Shown in pieces: positions 8,867 through 17,673 of a stretch of DNA of 64,000 bases. The stretch's first letter is position 1; each line of letters begins with the position of its first letter. The DNA is from Methylomonas methanica (GTDB taxonomy: Bacteria > Pseudomonadota > Gammaproteobacteria > Methylococcales > Methylomonadaceae): contig LUUF01000063.1 of the NCBI GenBank assembly GCA_001644045.1, positions 1 through 64,000 of the forward strand, given 5' to 3'. Position numbers and translations under genes: made by a program. The notes beneath the pieces were generated by a model, which saw nothing but the letters and a program-made list of their open reading frames with translations, was not told the DNA's origin and ran no database searches.

Positions 8867-9488
8867 TTGCTTTTCCTCCTTTATAATAAGGTTCTACAAA
8901 CTCTCTCGTGACGAGAGACCAAGCGGAAGTCTGCACCGTTGCCGGTCGGGATGATGTTGCTTTTCAGTTCAATCACTATCCACCCCGTTACAGGGCAGCG
9001 TTCGCTTTTTCCGCCATCCTATGCCCGCCCTTCATCGGCCTTCCTTGCGGTTGGCTTGCCATCGCTGGCGAAGGGTCGGGTTTACCGTGTTCCGCATAAG
9101 TAACAACAGTGGGTTAGGTTCTGTCTTTTCTCCGATGGCTTGATGTCCCTGTGATCTGACTCGGAAGCAGATCAGCCAGCCACATACCCTTTTGGTTCAA
9201 AGCCTATCAGCACATTTGGCTTATATTCGTCACGGAGTTTATCAACAGTTCACATGTGTTAACCATACCACCAAGCCTAGCCCCCTTCCGCGTTGTGCTC
9301 GCAGCGGATACACTTCCCCCTCGAGGGCTCGGTTTACCTCATATTGAGGATGGGTTACATTGTTCCGCCAGCTTCACACCGTCCTGTTACCAAGGCCGCA
9401 TGTGGCGGTAGGCTACTGCCAAGGGAATGGCAGGTTTCATTGCCGCCGAAGCGGCCGAAACAGTTACTTATGCGACTTCACGTCGCAC
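8545..9488 (-). mobile_element. 5' part of a truncated group II intron
   Basis: The reverse strand begins at 9488 with GTGCGACG, matching the GTGYG 5' end of group II introns. About 620 nt of structured-looking leader then runs to the intron-encoded protein start at 8866. The intron stops abruptly at about 8545, inside the protein gene. Domains IV (rest), V and VI and the 3' splice site are missing. It sits inside the coding frame of the GHKL ATPase gene, whose downstream half is also missing, so one deletion probably removed both. Confidence 0.8.
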
Positions 9489-9761
9489 TCCCAGTCCAAA
9501 CGGATATTCCCGTTCGATGACCTCAATATCCCAGCCGGACTCGGCTACGGTCAGTAACGTTTCCAAACAGGCAATGCCGCAGCCATCGTCACACACCGTC
9601 AAGGTTCGAGTGTCTTGCGAATACTCGAAGCTGACGAAGGTGGCGCCGGCGCGGCGGGCATTCTGCATCAGTTCGCCCAGTACCGTGGTGGACTGGGTAA
9701 AGCTGAAACGCAGGCTGTTAATCAATTTTTCGGGGTTTACCGATAATTGTGTGGTTTTCAT
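9489..9761 (-). pseudogene. 5' exon of GHKL (HATPase) ATPase gene, cut by intron
   Basis: The 91 remaining codons start MKTTQLSVNPEKLINSLR and carry the GHKL N-box (LGELMQNARRAGATFVSF) and G1 box (VCDDGCGIA). They end at EYPFGLG, where the intron begins. The frame continues only a few codons into the intron. ATP-binding proteins of this kind occur in the maintenance block of SXT/R391-type ICEs. The lid and C-terminal domain are absent, so the product cannot be functional unless the missing exon lies elsewhere and splices in trans. A ribosome site GAGG precedes the ATG. Confidence 0.75.
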
Positions 9762-9775
9762 GTGAGTTCCTCAAA

Positions 9776-9850
9776 TTAAAAAGCCCCGAGGAAACGACAC
9801 AGTCCAACCCCGACGGGGAGAACGTATCATCTCCCCGAAGCGGGTGATAC
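9776..9850 (-). ncRNA. Structured leader of the ATPase gene (divergent member of leader family)
   Basis: On the reverse strand the leader has a hairpin (ACTGGCCTAGCCAGT), then ACCCG, then a G-rich block, and a CGGGG block able to pair with CCCG, ending in a T run just before the ribosome site. It matches the general pattern of the other leaders in this region, but the second helix is less clear by eye. Confidence 0.4.
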
Positions 9851-9893
9851 TGGCTAGGCCAGTGGTTAAGTTAAAGACCAGTCAAACACCGAA

Positions 9894-11666
9894 TTACGAT
9901 GCCAAAGCCAGGTCGGTAGCCGATGGTAGAGAACCCGTCCATTCCAACAAGCTGGATGGTTCGTTTTCCAATTGCGCATCGGGATCGATGCCTCGGCTGG
10001 CAAGTACCGTGCTCATCGCCTGGGTTAACAGATGATGGCCTTTTTCCCGTTCCGAGTCGCCGCCGTGCTTGATCGCCCAAAAGGGATCGAAATGGACATG
10101 CCGGCTACTGCGTGGATACTGCTTGTTCACTTCGGTGTGAAACGCCCGATCTAAGGTCTCTGCCTGTTCGTACTGCTGCCAGAAACCTTGTCCGGCTTGA
10201 CTTTCCACCGGTGGCAACCAGCGGCGCTGGCGGCCAACCCAACGATTCATCCGGTCGATCAAGGTTTTGCTCTTCGGAAAAAAGTGAATGGTGCCGACCC
10301 CTGGATAGTAGCGAACATCGAAATAACTGCCACCGATCCGCTTGCCGACCCGAAGCGCGTGAAAATGCTGCCGAAACACCGACACCAAACTCACGTCCGC
10401 TTCGGTCTTACCATCGAGCAAGGCAAACACCTTGTCGAAGTCGGCTAGCAGACGTTCTGACTCCCAGTTCAGGCTATTATGATAGGACTCGACTTTGTGC
10501 CCTGGTAGAACGAAACGCGTGGTCTTGATCCGCATGCCCAAGGTGCGATGTTTGTCATTGCTTTTCCAGCCCATGTAAAACACCGCATTTTCACTGTAAT
10601 AGCGGGTGATCAGATCAAACACATCGCACACCATGCTCAGTTGAATTTCACCTTGCTGATCGATGATGCCTTGCAAAAAGCCATAGATATTCGGCACGGT
10701 AAATTCCAAGGACTTCACCGTTTCGAAATCCGATTCCAAGCGTTTCTGCGCCGTCGATGACAAGCGTGAAGTCACCTGCGTAGAGCGTAAAATGCTGGCC
10801 CAGGCCCGATTCTTCAGATCGTGATAGCGTTTGAACAGCATCCGCTTCACCGCATCCGATGACGAGTCGTCTTCACTGCTGATACCGCCACCGCTTAGTT
10901 CGCCGAGGGTTTTGCCCAGCATGGTCCGATAACGGCTGGCACGGGCTTCACTGACCACGGCCTGTCGCGCTGCTTCGACTGCGGCGTTGAACATCAACAC
11001 CGCGTTATCGATGAAGGCATTCGTCAAGGCCAACTCATGGGGCAATTGAAACTCGCCCGCCACATCGTCGGCCTCCCGGCGATCCTGGCGATCCTGGCGC
11101 AAATCGTCCAGAATACTGCCGAGGATGTCCTGTTCGAACGTCGAAGTTTTTTTCAACCAGATCAGGGCCACGTCGACCGGCGTTTTGCGTTCGGCATCCT
11201 CGCCGGCGAACATTTCTTGCAGAAACTCGACCTCGCCGTGCTGCTCGATCAACCTTAATAACAACTGGCGTTCTTTCGAAAACGGATTGCGCACAGTTTC
11301 GGCATTGAGAATGGCGACGATTTCACCGTCAAACAATATCTCCCAAGCCTTCAACACATGTTTGGCGCCTTCGGCAAACGGGGGATTCATGATGATGTGC
11401 GAATAGACACTGCCGCTTTGAAACTGCAGAAAATCCATCCCCACCACAGCAAAGCCTTCATCGCGCAGAACCGCGTGTTTGCGGATATCGATTTCAATGC
11501 AATCGATCGGCAAACGTTTACCGTACTGGTAGGGGCCTGGACGCAGCAAATGCCCTTCGCCTGCTGAGGGCTCTAATACCCGAGCGAATTGCTGGTTCTT
11601 GAACATCGCCCAAGCTTTACGGCTCAGTGCTTCTGGCGTGGGGTAATATTGATAAGGGTCTGTCAT
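9894..11666 (-). CDS. Adenine-methyltransferase-like protein with DUF4942-type C-terminus
   Basis: This 590-residue protein has an N-terminal class I SAM-dependent methyltransferase fold: VLEPSAGEGHLL is motif I and IIMNPPFAEGAKHV is motif IV (NPPF) of N6-adenine methylases. The longer C-terminal part (about 230-590) matches what I recall of DUF4942 proteins carried by SXT/R391-type ICEs and plasmids. The ATG at 11666 (MTDPYQYYPTPEAL) is chosen over an upstream TTG because GGAG precedes it. It may be an orphan methylase protecting the element's DNA. No restriction partner is adjacent. Confidence 0.8.
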   Translation of the reverse strand: MTDPYQYYPTPEALSRKAWAMFKNQQFARVLEPSAGEGHLLRPGPYQYGKRLPIDCIEIDIRKHAVLRDEGFAVVGMDFLQFQSGSVYSHIIMNPPFAEGAKHVLKAWEILFDGEIVAILNAETVRNPFSKERQLLLRLIEQHGEVEFLQEMFAGEDAERKTPVDVALIWLKKTSTFEQDILGSILDDLRQDRQDRREADDVAGEFQLPHELALTNAFIDNAVLMFNAAVEAARQAVVSEARASRYRTMLGKTLGELSGGGISSEDDSSSDAVKRMLFKRYHDLKNRAWASILRSTQVTSRLSSTAQKRLESDFETVKSLEFTVPNIYGFLQGIIDQQGEIQLSMVCDVFDLITRYYSENAVFYMGWKSNDKHRTLGMRIKTTRFVLPGHKVESYHNSLNWESERLLADFDKVFALLDGKTEADVSLVSVFRQHFHALRVGKRIGGSYFDVRYYPGVGTIHFFPKSKTLIDRMNRWVGRQRRWLPPVESQAGQGFWQQYEQAETLDRAFHTEVNKQYPRSSRHVHFDPFWAIKHGGDSEREKGHHLLTQAMSTVLASRGIDPDAQLENEPSSLLEWTGSLPSATDLALAS

Positions 11667-11689
11667 GGTATTCTCCAAAAAAGCCCCTG

Positions 11690-11760
11690 GCGACCGATTT
11701 TTCCCTGGCGGGATAGAATCATCCCGCAGGGGTACAGTGAAAAACTCGGCTTAACCGAGT
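11690..11760 (-). ncRNA. Structured leader of the methylase gene
   Basis: On the reverse strand this carries hairpin ACTCGGTTAAGCCGAGT, then CCCCTG, an internal hairpin CGGGAT/ATCCCG, and a downstream CCAGGGG that can pair with CCCCTG, followed by a T run before the ribosome site. It is a nested variant of the leader family in this block. Confidence 0.4.
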
Positions 11761-11781
11761 GTCAAAAATGAAAACGGCGCG

Positions 11782-12279
11782 TCAGATCAACGCGAACCGC
11801 TTACCTTGAATGAAGTCCTGGTACTGCCGGGCTTCGGTTTTTGCCTTGAATCGGGCATGTACTACACTGTCGATCCAAATTTCCCAAGGCAAGCGTTTTA
11901 GCTCGCCTCTGACCAGTTCCACCGTGCCAACTCGAAATTCATCGTGTTGGTAAAGCACCTGGCGCGGACTATCGACACGAACAATGCAGTGATCCAGTAA
12001 TGCCGGCCCACCAATCTCGCCGGATTCGATCAACAACGGCACTTTGATCGTGCCGGTCGACCTACCAATCCAGCCGATGACGTCATGCTCATCCAGCCAG
12101 GATTGACCGGTAGTTTGATCGCCGTAATACAGTCGGATTTTGCGTCGGCTGTACCGCAACTGTTCCAGCAACTCGACCACCGATTCTGGTGTATCGGCGT
12201 GGTAACAGGTGCCCGATGGCAAACGCTGATACTGGATGCAATGACCCGTGCTGAAGGAGTGTTCAAAGATTTGATTCAT
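11782..12279 (-). CDS. Conserved hypothetical ICE protein
   Basis: This 165-residue soluble protein starts at the ATG of MNQIFEHSFSTGH, which has a GAGG ribosome site, not at upstream in-frame codons that would run through the leader RNA. I do not recognise a family. It has no signal peptide or membrane segment and is rich in beta-prone stretches (RKIRLYYGDQTTGQSWLDEH, VIGWIGRSTGTIKVPLL). It lies in the maintenance block between the methylase and a zinc-ribbon protein, each with its own leader element, which suggests separately tuned translation within one long transcript. Confidence 0.7.
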   Translation of the reverse strand: MNQIFEHSFSTGHCIQYQRLPSGTCYHADTPESVVELLEQLRYSRRKIRLYYGDQTTGQSWLDEHDVIGWIGRSTGTIKVPLLIESGEIGGPALLDHCIVRVDSPRQVLYQHDEFRVGTVELVRGELKRLPWEIWIDSVVHARFKAKTEARQYQDFIQGKRFALI

Positions 12280-12299
12280 GATGTTGTCCTCAATTAAAA

Positions 12300-12347
12300 C
12301 GGAAACATCACGCATCCCCAGCGGGAATAGGACATTCCCGTGTGGGT
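12300..12347 (-). ncRNA. Pseudoknot-like leader
   Basis: Reverse-strand order A-B-A'-B': ACCCA (12343-12347) can pair with TGGGG (12316-12320), and CGGGAA (12335-12340) with TTTCCG (12300-12305, one G-T pair). A competing hairpin CGGGAAT/ATTCCCG also exists. It ends about 20 nt before the start codon, with a short T run. Confidence 0.5.
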
Positions 12348-12431
12348 GGATAAAAATGGGCGCCGAATCGAATGACTTGGCTAACTCAGGCTTGTACAAA
12401 TTGTGCGCATAAAAATTTCAGCGCACAGGTT

Positions 12432-13094
12432 TCAGGATTGGATTTCCAGTACAGGTTTTCCCAAGGCTTGAAATGCCAGAGGGATTAACTGATCCAAATC
12501 CTCCCAATCGATACTGCCGCCGTTGGCTTCGCCTTGTTGATAGGCTTCAACTAATCCGCGGCAAACCCGCATGGCTGCTTGTTCCTTCTTCAATTGCCGT
12601 ACCGAATAATCCGGTTCCGGCAGTTGTTCAACGGTAACGCTTTCCCAGACTAAGCTTTCATCCTCCACTTCATGGTATTCATCGGACAATAGCGGCATGG
12701 CAGCGGTGTCATCCCAAATCGTGCCATCATTGAATGCCTGCTCGGCAATCTGTTGTGCCGCTTTGGGACTATCCGCGGTGACGCCTACCGACACCCGGTG
12801 TACATAATCGATTTCGTAGGACACTACGAAGAGCCGATTCACCATCGCCACCGTGACATTGGCTGAGGTAGGTTCGTCGACTGGCAATTCGGTTTCCGAC
12901 GATTCACTCTCGATCAATGCGCTTTCATAAGGCTCGATCTCTTTATTGCAATCCGGGCAGCGATCGTTACACCCGCAATCCCAACTATCCTCCCATTCGG
13001 TCTGGCAGTAAGGGCAGCGGTACTGATTCAGATAGCGAACCGCGCTGATTTCGGCAGGGGTTGCACCAACGCTGGGTTGGTTGATTGTTTTCAT
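12432..13094 (-). CDS. Zinc-ribbon-containing hypothetical protein
   Basis: This 220-residue protein has an N-terminal Cys cluster (CPYCQTEWEDSWDCGCNDRC, then CPDC, residues about 27-53) that looks like a double zinc ribbon. An acidic linker and a mixed alpha/beta domain follow. The ATG at 13094 (MKTINQPSVG) follows GGAGG at good spacing; the in-frame codons further upstream lie in the leader. It is likely cytoplasmic and possibly binds nucleic acid, but no known family is evident to me. It belongs to the leftward ICE maintenance block. Confidence 0.7.
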   Translation of the reverse strand: MKTINQPSVGATPAEISAVRYLNQYRCPYCQTEWEDSWDCGCNDRCPDCNKEIEPYESALIESESSETELPVDEPTSANVTVAMVNRLFVVSYEIDYVHRVSVGVTADSPKAAQQIAEQAFNDGTIWDDTAAMPLLSDEYHEVEDESLVWESVTVEQLPEPDYSVRQLKKEQAAMRVCRGLVEAYQQGEANGGSIDWEDLDQLIPLAFQALGKPVLEIQS

Positions 13095-13115
13095 GGTCAT
13101 GTCCTCCAAAAAACG

Positions 13116-13153
13116 CAGGAACGACCACCCGGCAGGATGAGGTTCCTGCAGGT
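13116..13153 (-). ncRNA. Pseudoknot-like leader
   Basis: Reverse-strand order: ACCTG (13149-13153) pairs with CGGGT (13127-13131, one G-T pair), and CAGGAAC (13142-13148) pairs with GTTCCTG (13116-13122). A T run and GGAGG follow. Seven perfect base pairs in helix B differ in sequence from the other leaders, a compensatory pattern. Confidence 0.55.
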
Positions 13154-13258
13154 AAATAACGCTGATTAAAGCCGAAAATCGGCTCGTTCAGCGGGGTTGA
13201 ATTCGCATAAAAATCGGTATATGGTGGCTAAAACTCATTAAAAAGCAGAGAAAAAGCC

Positions 13259-13633
13259 ATGATTGACGATATTTTGCGCATTTTTGATTTCCTCAGTCCT
13301 AAGCAGACTGAGAGCACGCAACCAGTACGAAAATCGATGGCAATACCACTCGATCCCAGACTGAATGCGTTAAATCTTTGCAAAACCATTTTGACCAAGT
13401 TGGACGCCGCGGAAGCCGATGTTTTGCAAAATATCGACGATCCGAAGCGAGCCTGGGAGTTGTTGAGCAATATCCGGCAATTGAGACGGGAAACCTTTGT
13501 GGATCTCCAATCGCTGCTGCCGGATGGCTTTCTTTTCGACGAACCCAAGCTTGAGTTGGCCAGGCCGGTACGCACCGTGATGACACAAACCGGCGCGACT
13601 CTTGCGGTTTTCAATGGCGGACAGATTCGCTGA
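13259..13633 (+). CDS. Hypothetical protein, convergent with neighbour
   Basis: This 124-residue soluble protein starts MIDDILRIFDFLSPKQTEST and is leucine-rich and helical (LDPRLNALNLCKTILTKLDA). A purine-rich GAGAAAAAG stretch precedes the ATG. It is the only rightward gene in the 9-23 kb block, and its end overlaps the end of the leftward membrane-protein gene by 23 bp. No family is recognised. The reverse strand also holds open frames here, but their composition is less protein-like. Confidence 0.55.
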   Translation: MIDDILRIFDFLSPKQTESTQPVRKSMAIPLDPRLNALNLCKTILTKLDAAEADVLQNIDDPKRAWELLSNIRQLRRETFVDLQSLLPDGFLFDEPKLELARPVRTVMTQTGATLAVFNGGQIR

Positions 13634-14138
13634 CCGGCACGGATAAACCGTTGCCTTTCAGTGCTGCCCGTAATTGGGAGACCTGATGCGGAATTTTCTG
13701 GGTCGCTGAGTCAGCAACCGATTGCTTTTTCGAGCGCCGAGGTTTATTGACTTCAGGCTCGGGACTGTCGATCACCGGTTTGATTTTCAACAACTCCCGC
13801 TCCAGTTTGGCGATTTGAATATCCGCCTCGTAGATCTCGATCGTTTTTAACTTGGCCTGTAATTGCGCTTCCAGTCTGACCGCCTCACGATTGACACCGT
13901 GATTGCGCGTCTGGATTTCTTGGCGCACCGAATCCGATATCGCCAACCAATCCATGCCCTCGCGGCTACATGGCATGATGACCGGTAGCCGGTGTCGTGC
14001 CAATCGCTGCGCACGATAGCGGTGAAACGTTTGAGCGGCGTGTTTCAATGCGCTCAGCAGTTGCAAGGCCGTTGCCCAAATCACCCGCAAGGCGAGGATG
14101 AACATAGCCAGTAGGATTATGCCGAAAATAAAGTTCAT
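13611..14138 (-). CDS. Membrane-anchored coiled-coil hypothetical protein
   Basis: This 175-residue protein has one N-terminal transmembrane helix (MNFIFGIILLAMFILALRVI) followed by a basic stretch and a coiled coil (about residues 75-120, EAVRLEAQLQAKLKTIEIYEADIQIAKLEREL). The C-terminus is basic and charged (KPRRSKKQ). The start follows AAAGGAG. It would sit in the inner membrane with a cytoplasmic coil. There is no family I recognise. It ends overlapping the convergent gene and lies downstream of a long structured leader region. Confidence 0.7.
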   Translation of the reverse strand: MNFIFGIILLAMFILALRVIWATALQLLSALKHAAQTFHRYRAQRLARHRLPVIMPCSREGMDWLAISDSVRQEIQTRNHGVNREAVRLEAQLQAKLKTIEIYEADIQIAKLERELLKIKPVIDSPEPEVNKPRRSKKQSVADSATQKIPHQVSQLRAALKGNGLSVPVSESVRH

Positions 14139-14184
14139 TGAAGTTCTCCTTTAAAAATTTAAGAAAACACTTCGAATGAACAGC

Positions 14185-14245
14185 ACCCGGCCGGGCGATG
14201 GTCGCCCGAAGCGGGTTTTGATTTGCAGTGGGTTGTACCACTGCG
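14185..14245 (-). ncRNA. Hairpin-rich leader of the membrane-protein gene
   Basis: On the reverse strand: hairpin GCAGTGGT...ACCCACTGC, then ACCCG, hairpin CGGGCGA/TCGCCCG, then CCGGGT able to pair with ACCCG. It follows the same arrangement as the other leaders, but helix B is replaced by the local hairpin. Confidence 0.4.
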
Positions 14246-14250
14246 TTTTA

Positions 14251-14331
14251 CATCGGGCTTAACGCACCCGACACGATCACGGTTTAACGTGCTCGCCGTC
14301 TAAAGACGGAACGCCGACCGAAGTCGGATTC
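14251..14331 (-). ncRNA. Four-hairpin repeat element, copy 1
   Basis: On the reverse strand this 81-nt element folds by eye into CCGAC-TTCG-GTCGG, CCGTC-TTTA-GACGG, CACG-N6-CGTG and TCGGG-N9-CCCGA, with conserved GGCGTTCCGT and TGCGTTAAG linkers. Copies at 19778 and 23226 keep the linkers but change both sides of the stems, which indicates conserved structure. The 155 bp between this element and the VWA gene stop at 14487 show nothing else. Confidence 0.55.
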
Positions 14332-14486
14332 AGCATTCATAAAAGAACGCATGAAATGTCTGTTTGTCGAATGGGCTCCAGTAAGTGAGTGCATTCGATA
14401 AACTGCGGTTGCAATCAGCTACCCATAGCCACAATCGCCAGGTTAATACCTAAGGATTGGGCTACGGATAATTGACTGGCCGAGAC

Positions 14487-16307
14487 TTACGCCGCCAACA
14501 ACACCGCTTTCGAGAGTTCGAACAATTGCGCTCTCAGCTCTGAAAGATCGTTAATAGTGATGGCAATTGGGAACAGATGACTGACATCCAGTCCCAAACC
14601 GATGCCGACCGTTTCAATACCACTATCACGGCAACGCTGTAACAGTTCCAGCGTGCTCAAAGTGTCGTTGGGCTGCCCATCGGTCATCACCATCAATACC
14701 TTGCGCGGTTCCCGGCAACGCAGTAGTGACGCCGCACCAAACCAAATCGCTTCAGTCATCGGCGTACTGCCGGTGGCGGCCAGCGAAAAGGCACCGGTAC
14801 GGGCATTCACGCGTTGGCCATGTTCCAGTAATCGAAACACCGAATCATCCTGATGCCCAGGAAACGCTGTCACTCCAGGATTAACCCCCGGAATCCCTTC
14901 AAAGGCCAATGCCAATGCCAAGGTGGCTTCCAATGCTATCGGCATTCGCGATCCAATCGGTTGCCCTTGGCTATCGGTGACCTGATAACCCATGCTTTCG
15001 GATTTATCGAGTAACAGATGAATGGCCGTATTGGGTGACGCCTTGATCTGTTTACGCTGAAACAGCTTGGTTTCGCCGAGTGGTAAACGGTGTAAACGCT
15101 TACCATCCATCCGCCGTCCACGGCACGCGTGTTGCGAGTGGCTAAGGGTTTGTGACTGCACCAAGCCTTGCAACGCGGCACGGATTTTTCCCGATTCGCC
15201 TTGCACCTTGCGTAGTAAAAACGCACCGGCGCGCTCGTCCATGGGCGGTTCGTTGCCACTGGGCATCAGCAATTCCGATACATTTTCTGACGCCAGCGAC
15301 AATGCCAATTTCAGCGACTCGAAAAGGTCTTGGTCGATATCACTGTCAGCAGCTGACAAAAGGGTTTGCAAGACGCACATCGAATCGGCAATCTCCGCGT
15401 TTTCTTCATCTTCACCTTGCGGGTTGGATGTCGAACTGTCGGATGGCGTTGCCGGTTCATCGTCAGGATTTTCTGGATCAGACGCATCATTACCCGCTGG
15501 TTCTGACGACAATTCGTCATCAGTGTCGGTGGGTAACTGTTCATCGGAATTTACTTCATCCTGGGAATCTGAACCGTTCGAATCATCCGAATCGGTTGAT
15601 TCACCATCCTGATCCGTATCATCCGGCTCAGGTGTGTTTTCCACATCTTCCGATGGCTGAGTCTGATTGCGCTGCCGTTGTTGCTCGAACTCCTGCTCAA
15701 TCATGGTCAGGATGCGCTCCGTCAATTGCAGACAATCACTCTCCGATTGCAAGCCCTCCGGCACTTCTGACAACAAGCCTTTCAGCCGCGTTACAGCACC
15801 TTTCGGAAACTTAGCTTTGAGTGCCAGTTCGGTTTGCTCAACCAAAGGTTGCAGGGCCGATTGACCTAATACCTTTGCCCGCAAACTTTTCAACACAAAG
15901 CTGTACAGAATATTGGCAGGATGATCATCAATACTGCTGGCCACAAAGTCGCCTTTGACAATCATCTTTTCAATCACGGTGCGAATGGTTAGTCGCGTTC
16001 CCGGAAAGTCCTTGGCCAGTTCGTGCTCGATGCGGACATCTTCGATGGCACCGCATAAGCGCCTGCGTAATACCGAATGCCCAAAGCGCAGCGTAAAATC
16101 CGAATAACGAATATGCGCCGCCTCGTGGGCCAACAGGCCCCAGGCATAATCCTGGTAATCAGGATCATCGCCTTCATAGGCCGGCAGTTGAATCGATTGG
16201 CCATCGGTATAGGCTTGATCCCCGCCGACGCTGACATTAATGCAAAAGCGATTGCCTATGGCGGCCGCGACGATGGGGAATGCGTTATGTAAGGTTCTAT
16301 TTTTCAT
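14487..16307 (-). CDS. VWA-domain protein, CobT-like
   Basis: This 606-residue protein has an N-terminal metal-protease-like region with an AHEAAHIRYSDF stretch (HExxH-like, about residue 55). A central acidic Ser/Asp/Glu/Pro-rich low-complexity linker spans about 215-310. The C-terminal von Willebrand A domain has MIDAS residues LLDKSESMG (D-x-S-x-S) and MTDGQPND. This is the CobT-like partner of the CobS/MoxR-like ATPase encoded two genes upstream. Such AAA+/VWA pairs act as chelatase or remodelling machines, and homologues are a standard part of SXT/R391 maintenance regions, where their target is unknown. It begins with its own pseudoknot leader. Confidence 0.85.
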   Translation of the reverse strand: MKNRTLHNAFPIVAAAIGNRFCINVSVGGDQAYTDGQSIQLPAYEGDDPDYQDYAWGLLAHEAAHIRYSDFTLRFGHSVLRRRLCGAIEDVRIEHELAKDFPGTRLTIRTVIEKMIVKGDFVASSIDDHPANILYSFVLKSLRAKVLGQSALQPLVEQTELALKAKFPKGAVTRLKGLLSEVPEGLQSESDCLQLTERILTMIEQEFEQQRQRNQTQPSEDVENTPEPDDTDQDGESTDSDDSNGSDSQDEVNSDEQLPTDTDDELSSEPAGNDASDPENPDDEPATPSDSSTSNPQGEDEENAEIADSMCVLQTLLSAADSDIDQDLFESLKLALSLASENVSELLMPSGNEPPMDERAGAFLLRKVQGESGKIRAALQGLVQSQTLSHSQHACRGRRMDGKRLHRLPLGETKLFQRKQIKASPNTAIHLLLDKSESMGYQVTDSQGQPIGSRMPIALEATLALALAFEGIPGVNPGVTAFPGHQDDSVFRLLEHGQRVNARTGAFSLAATGSTPMTEAIWFGAASLLRCREPRKVLMVMTDGQPNDTLSTLELLQRCRDSGIETVGIGLGLDVSHLFPIAITINDLSELRAQLFELSKAVLLAA

Positions 16308-16325
16308 GGTGTGCTCCTAAATAAA

Positions 16326-16371
16326 GGGCAAACCACGACCCCAGCGGGACATGAATTTGCCCCAGTGGGTG
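16326..16371 (-). ncRNA. Pseudoknot-like leader
   Basis: Reverse-strand order: ACCCA (16366-16370) can pair with TGGGG (16339-16343), and GGGCAAA (16356-16362) pairs perfectly with TTTGCCC (16326-16332). TTTATTTAGGAG follows, so helix B ends just before the ribosome site of the VWA gene. Confidence 0.55.
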
Positions 16372-16391
16372 AATAGTTAAATGGCGTAGGA

Positions 16392-17591
16392 TCAGAACCA
16401 GTAATCCTGGTCGGAATCGTCCGCCTCCTCATCGTCTCCAGCCGTCACCGTTGCCGGTTCTGCTGAATGCTCAGAAGGGTTGGATTCATCGGTATCGTTA
16501 CCGGTTTTTAGATCGGTCTGACATTTCTCCAGCAATATATCCAGCGCCCAGTCATCCGATGTTGTCACTGTTTCCGCTTCGAGTTCATCATCAAAGATGC
16601 CGTCAAACAGATCGGTAAAATCGGGGCTGTCTGCAGCGCTTTCAGTGATGACGGGTGTCGGCGCGGTTGGTACGACGAGTACTGCTGGTGGCTCGGACTT
16701 CGCGTATTCGATGACTTCTTCAGTCTCATCATCAATAACGGGCAGTTGAGTCGCCAACAAGCCTTCACCGTGCCGCCGGGTTTTATCCGGATCGGACAAC
16801 AGCATCGCCGTCGCCAGAATTTCCTGCAAAAGACCGCCTTCAATGGCGCCTTTGTTGGGAATTCTCGCCAGTAGATCATCAATGGTGCTGACGACCGGCG
16901 CCACTCGATGATCCAGAAAACCCAGGCCATCTAGCTTGTCACGCATGCGGCGAATCGGCCGTAACGCATTTCGCGTCACTTGCTCCTTGCCCAGCAACGA
17001 CTGCTCGATGAGCTGATTGGCTTCCACGGAGATTTCGTAGAACATCTGCTCACTGAGTGAACCGATTTTGCTTTCCAGGCGCGCGACATCTGCCGGCGCC
17101 AAGCTATCGGGTAATCCGACACTGACCACCAGAAAATCAAATGACAACCGCGTCGAGACAAACTCCACCGAATCCACCGCCTGCTCGATAATGCCGGCAA
17201 ATTCCGGATGGCGAACCACCCAGTCCGTCACCGCCGCATCGTAACCGGCAATAAACTCGGTTTTCGCCGCAGCAAAATCCAGCCCGATACGCTCAAGTTC
17301 CGCGGTAATACTGGCGGCCGATTCAACCGGCACGGCAAAGCCACCCAAAAAGCGGGTACCGACGCGCAGACAAATGCGTTCGGCTTCCTTCTTCAGACGG
17401 TTGAACACCGTCAACTTATCGGGATCGAGCAACCGTTTAGACCCTAAACTGGCTAAATCCTCTGGCGGCAATTTGCTACCATCGGCCAGCACCAGATCTT
17501 CTTTTTTCAGTTTCTTGCGGGCGCCGTAAATATTGGCATCCACTTTTACCAAGACCACACGGTCTAAGATGATTTGCGTTTCATGAGACAT
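16392..17591 (-). CDS. DUF3150-type ICE protein
   Basis: This 399-residue soluble protein starts MSHETQIILDRVVLVKVDANIYGARKKLKKEDL. It has a long helical N-terminal and central region and an acidic disordered tail (EEADDSDQDYWF). I recognise it as the DUF3150-type protein usually found between cobS-like and cobT-like genes in SXT/R391 ICEs and related plasmids. No catalytic motif is visible. The acidic C-terminus ending in an aromatic pair is shared with the next gene (DMDDCWF) and with the exonuclease (VDFWF). Its position suggests it joins the CobS/CobT-like complex. Confidence 0.75.
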   Translation of the reverse strand: MSHETQIILDRVVLVKVDANIYGARKKLKKEDLVLADGSKLPPEDLASLGSKRLLDPDKLTVFNRLKKEAERICLRVGTRFLGGFAVPVESAASITAELERIGLDFAAAKTEFIAGYDAAVTDWVVRHPEFAGIIEQAVDSVEFVSTRLSFDFLVVSVGLPDSLAPADVARLESKIGSLSEQMFYEISVEANQLIEQSLLGKEQVTRNALRPIRRMRDKLDGLGFLDHRVAPVVSTIDDLLARIPNKGAIEGGLLQEILATAMLLSDPDKTRRHGEGLLATQLPVIDDETEEVIEYAKSEPPAVLVVPTAPTPVITESAADSPDFTDLFDGIFDDELEAETVTTSDDWALDILLEKCQTDLKTGNDTDESNPSEHSAEPATVTAGDDEEADDSDQDYWF

Positions 17592-17611
17592 GGGAACCTC
17601 CTAAAATGAGA

Positions 17612-17653
17612 GGCACACCCATCCCGCTGGGGCCGATGTGCCCCTTTCGGGTT
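17612..17653 (-). ncRNA. Pseudoknot-like leader
   Basis: Reverse-strand order: CCCG (17648-17651) pairs with CGGG (17623-17626), and GGCACA (17637-17642) with TGTGCC (17612-17617). CATTTTAGGAGG follows directly. Helix B sequence differs from its neighbours while pairing is kept. Confidence 0.55.
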
Positions 17654-17673
17654 AAATGAAAATTACAATACGT

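Noticed and set aside
15152-15814. Long open frames on the plus strand opposite the VWA gene
   Set aside because: They mirror the acidic low-complexity coding of the VWA protein and have no independent protein character.
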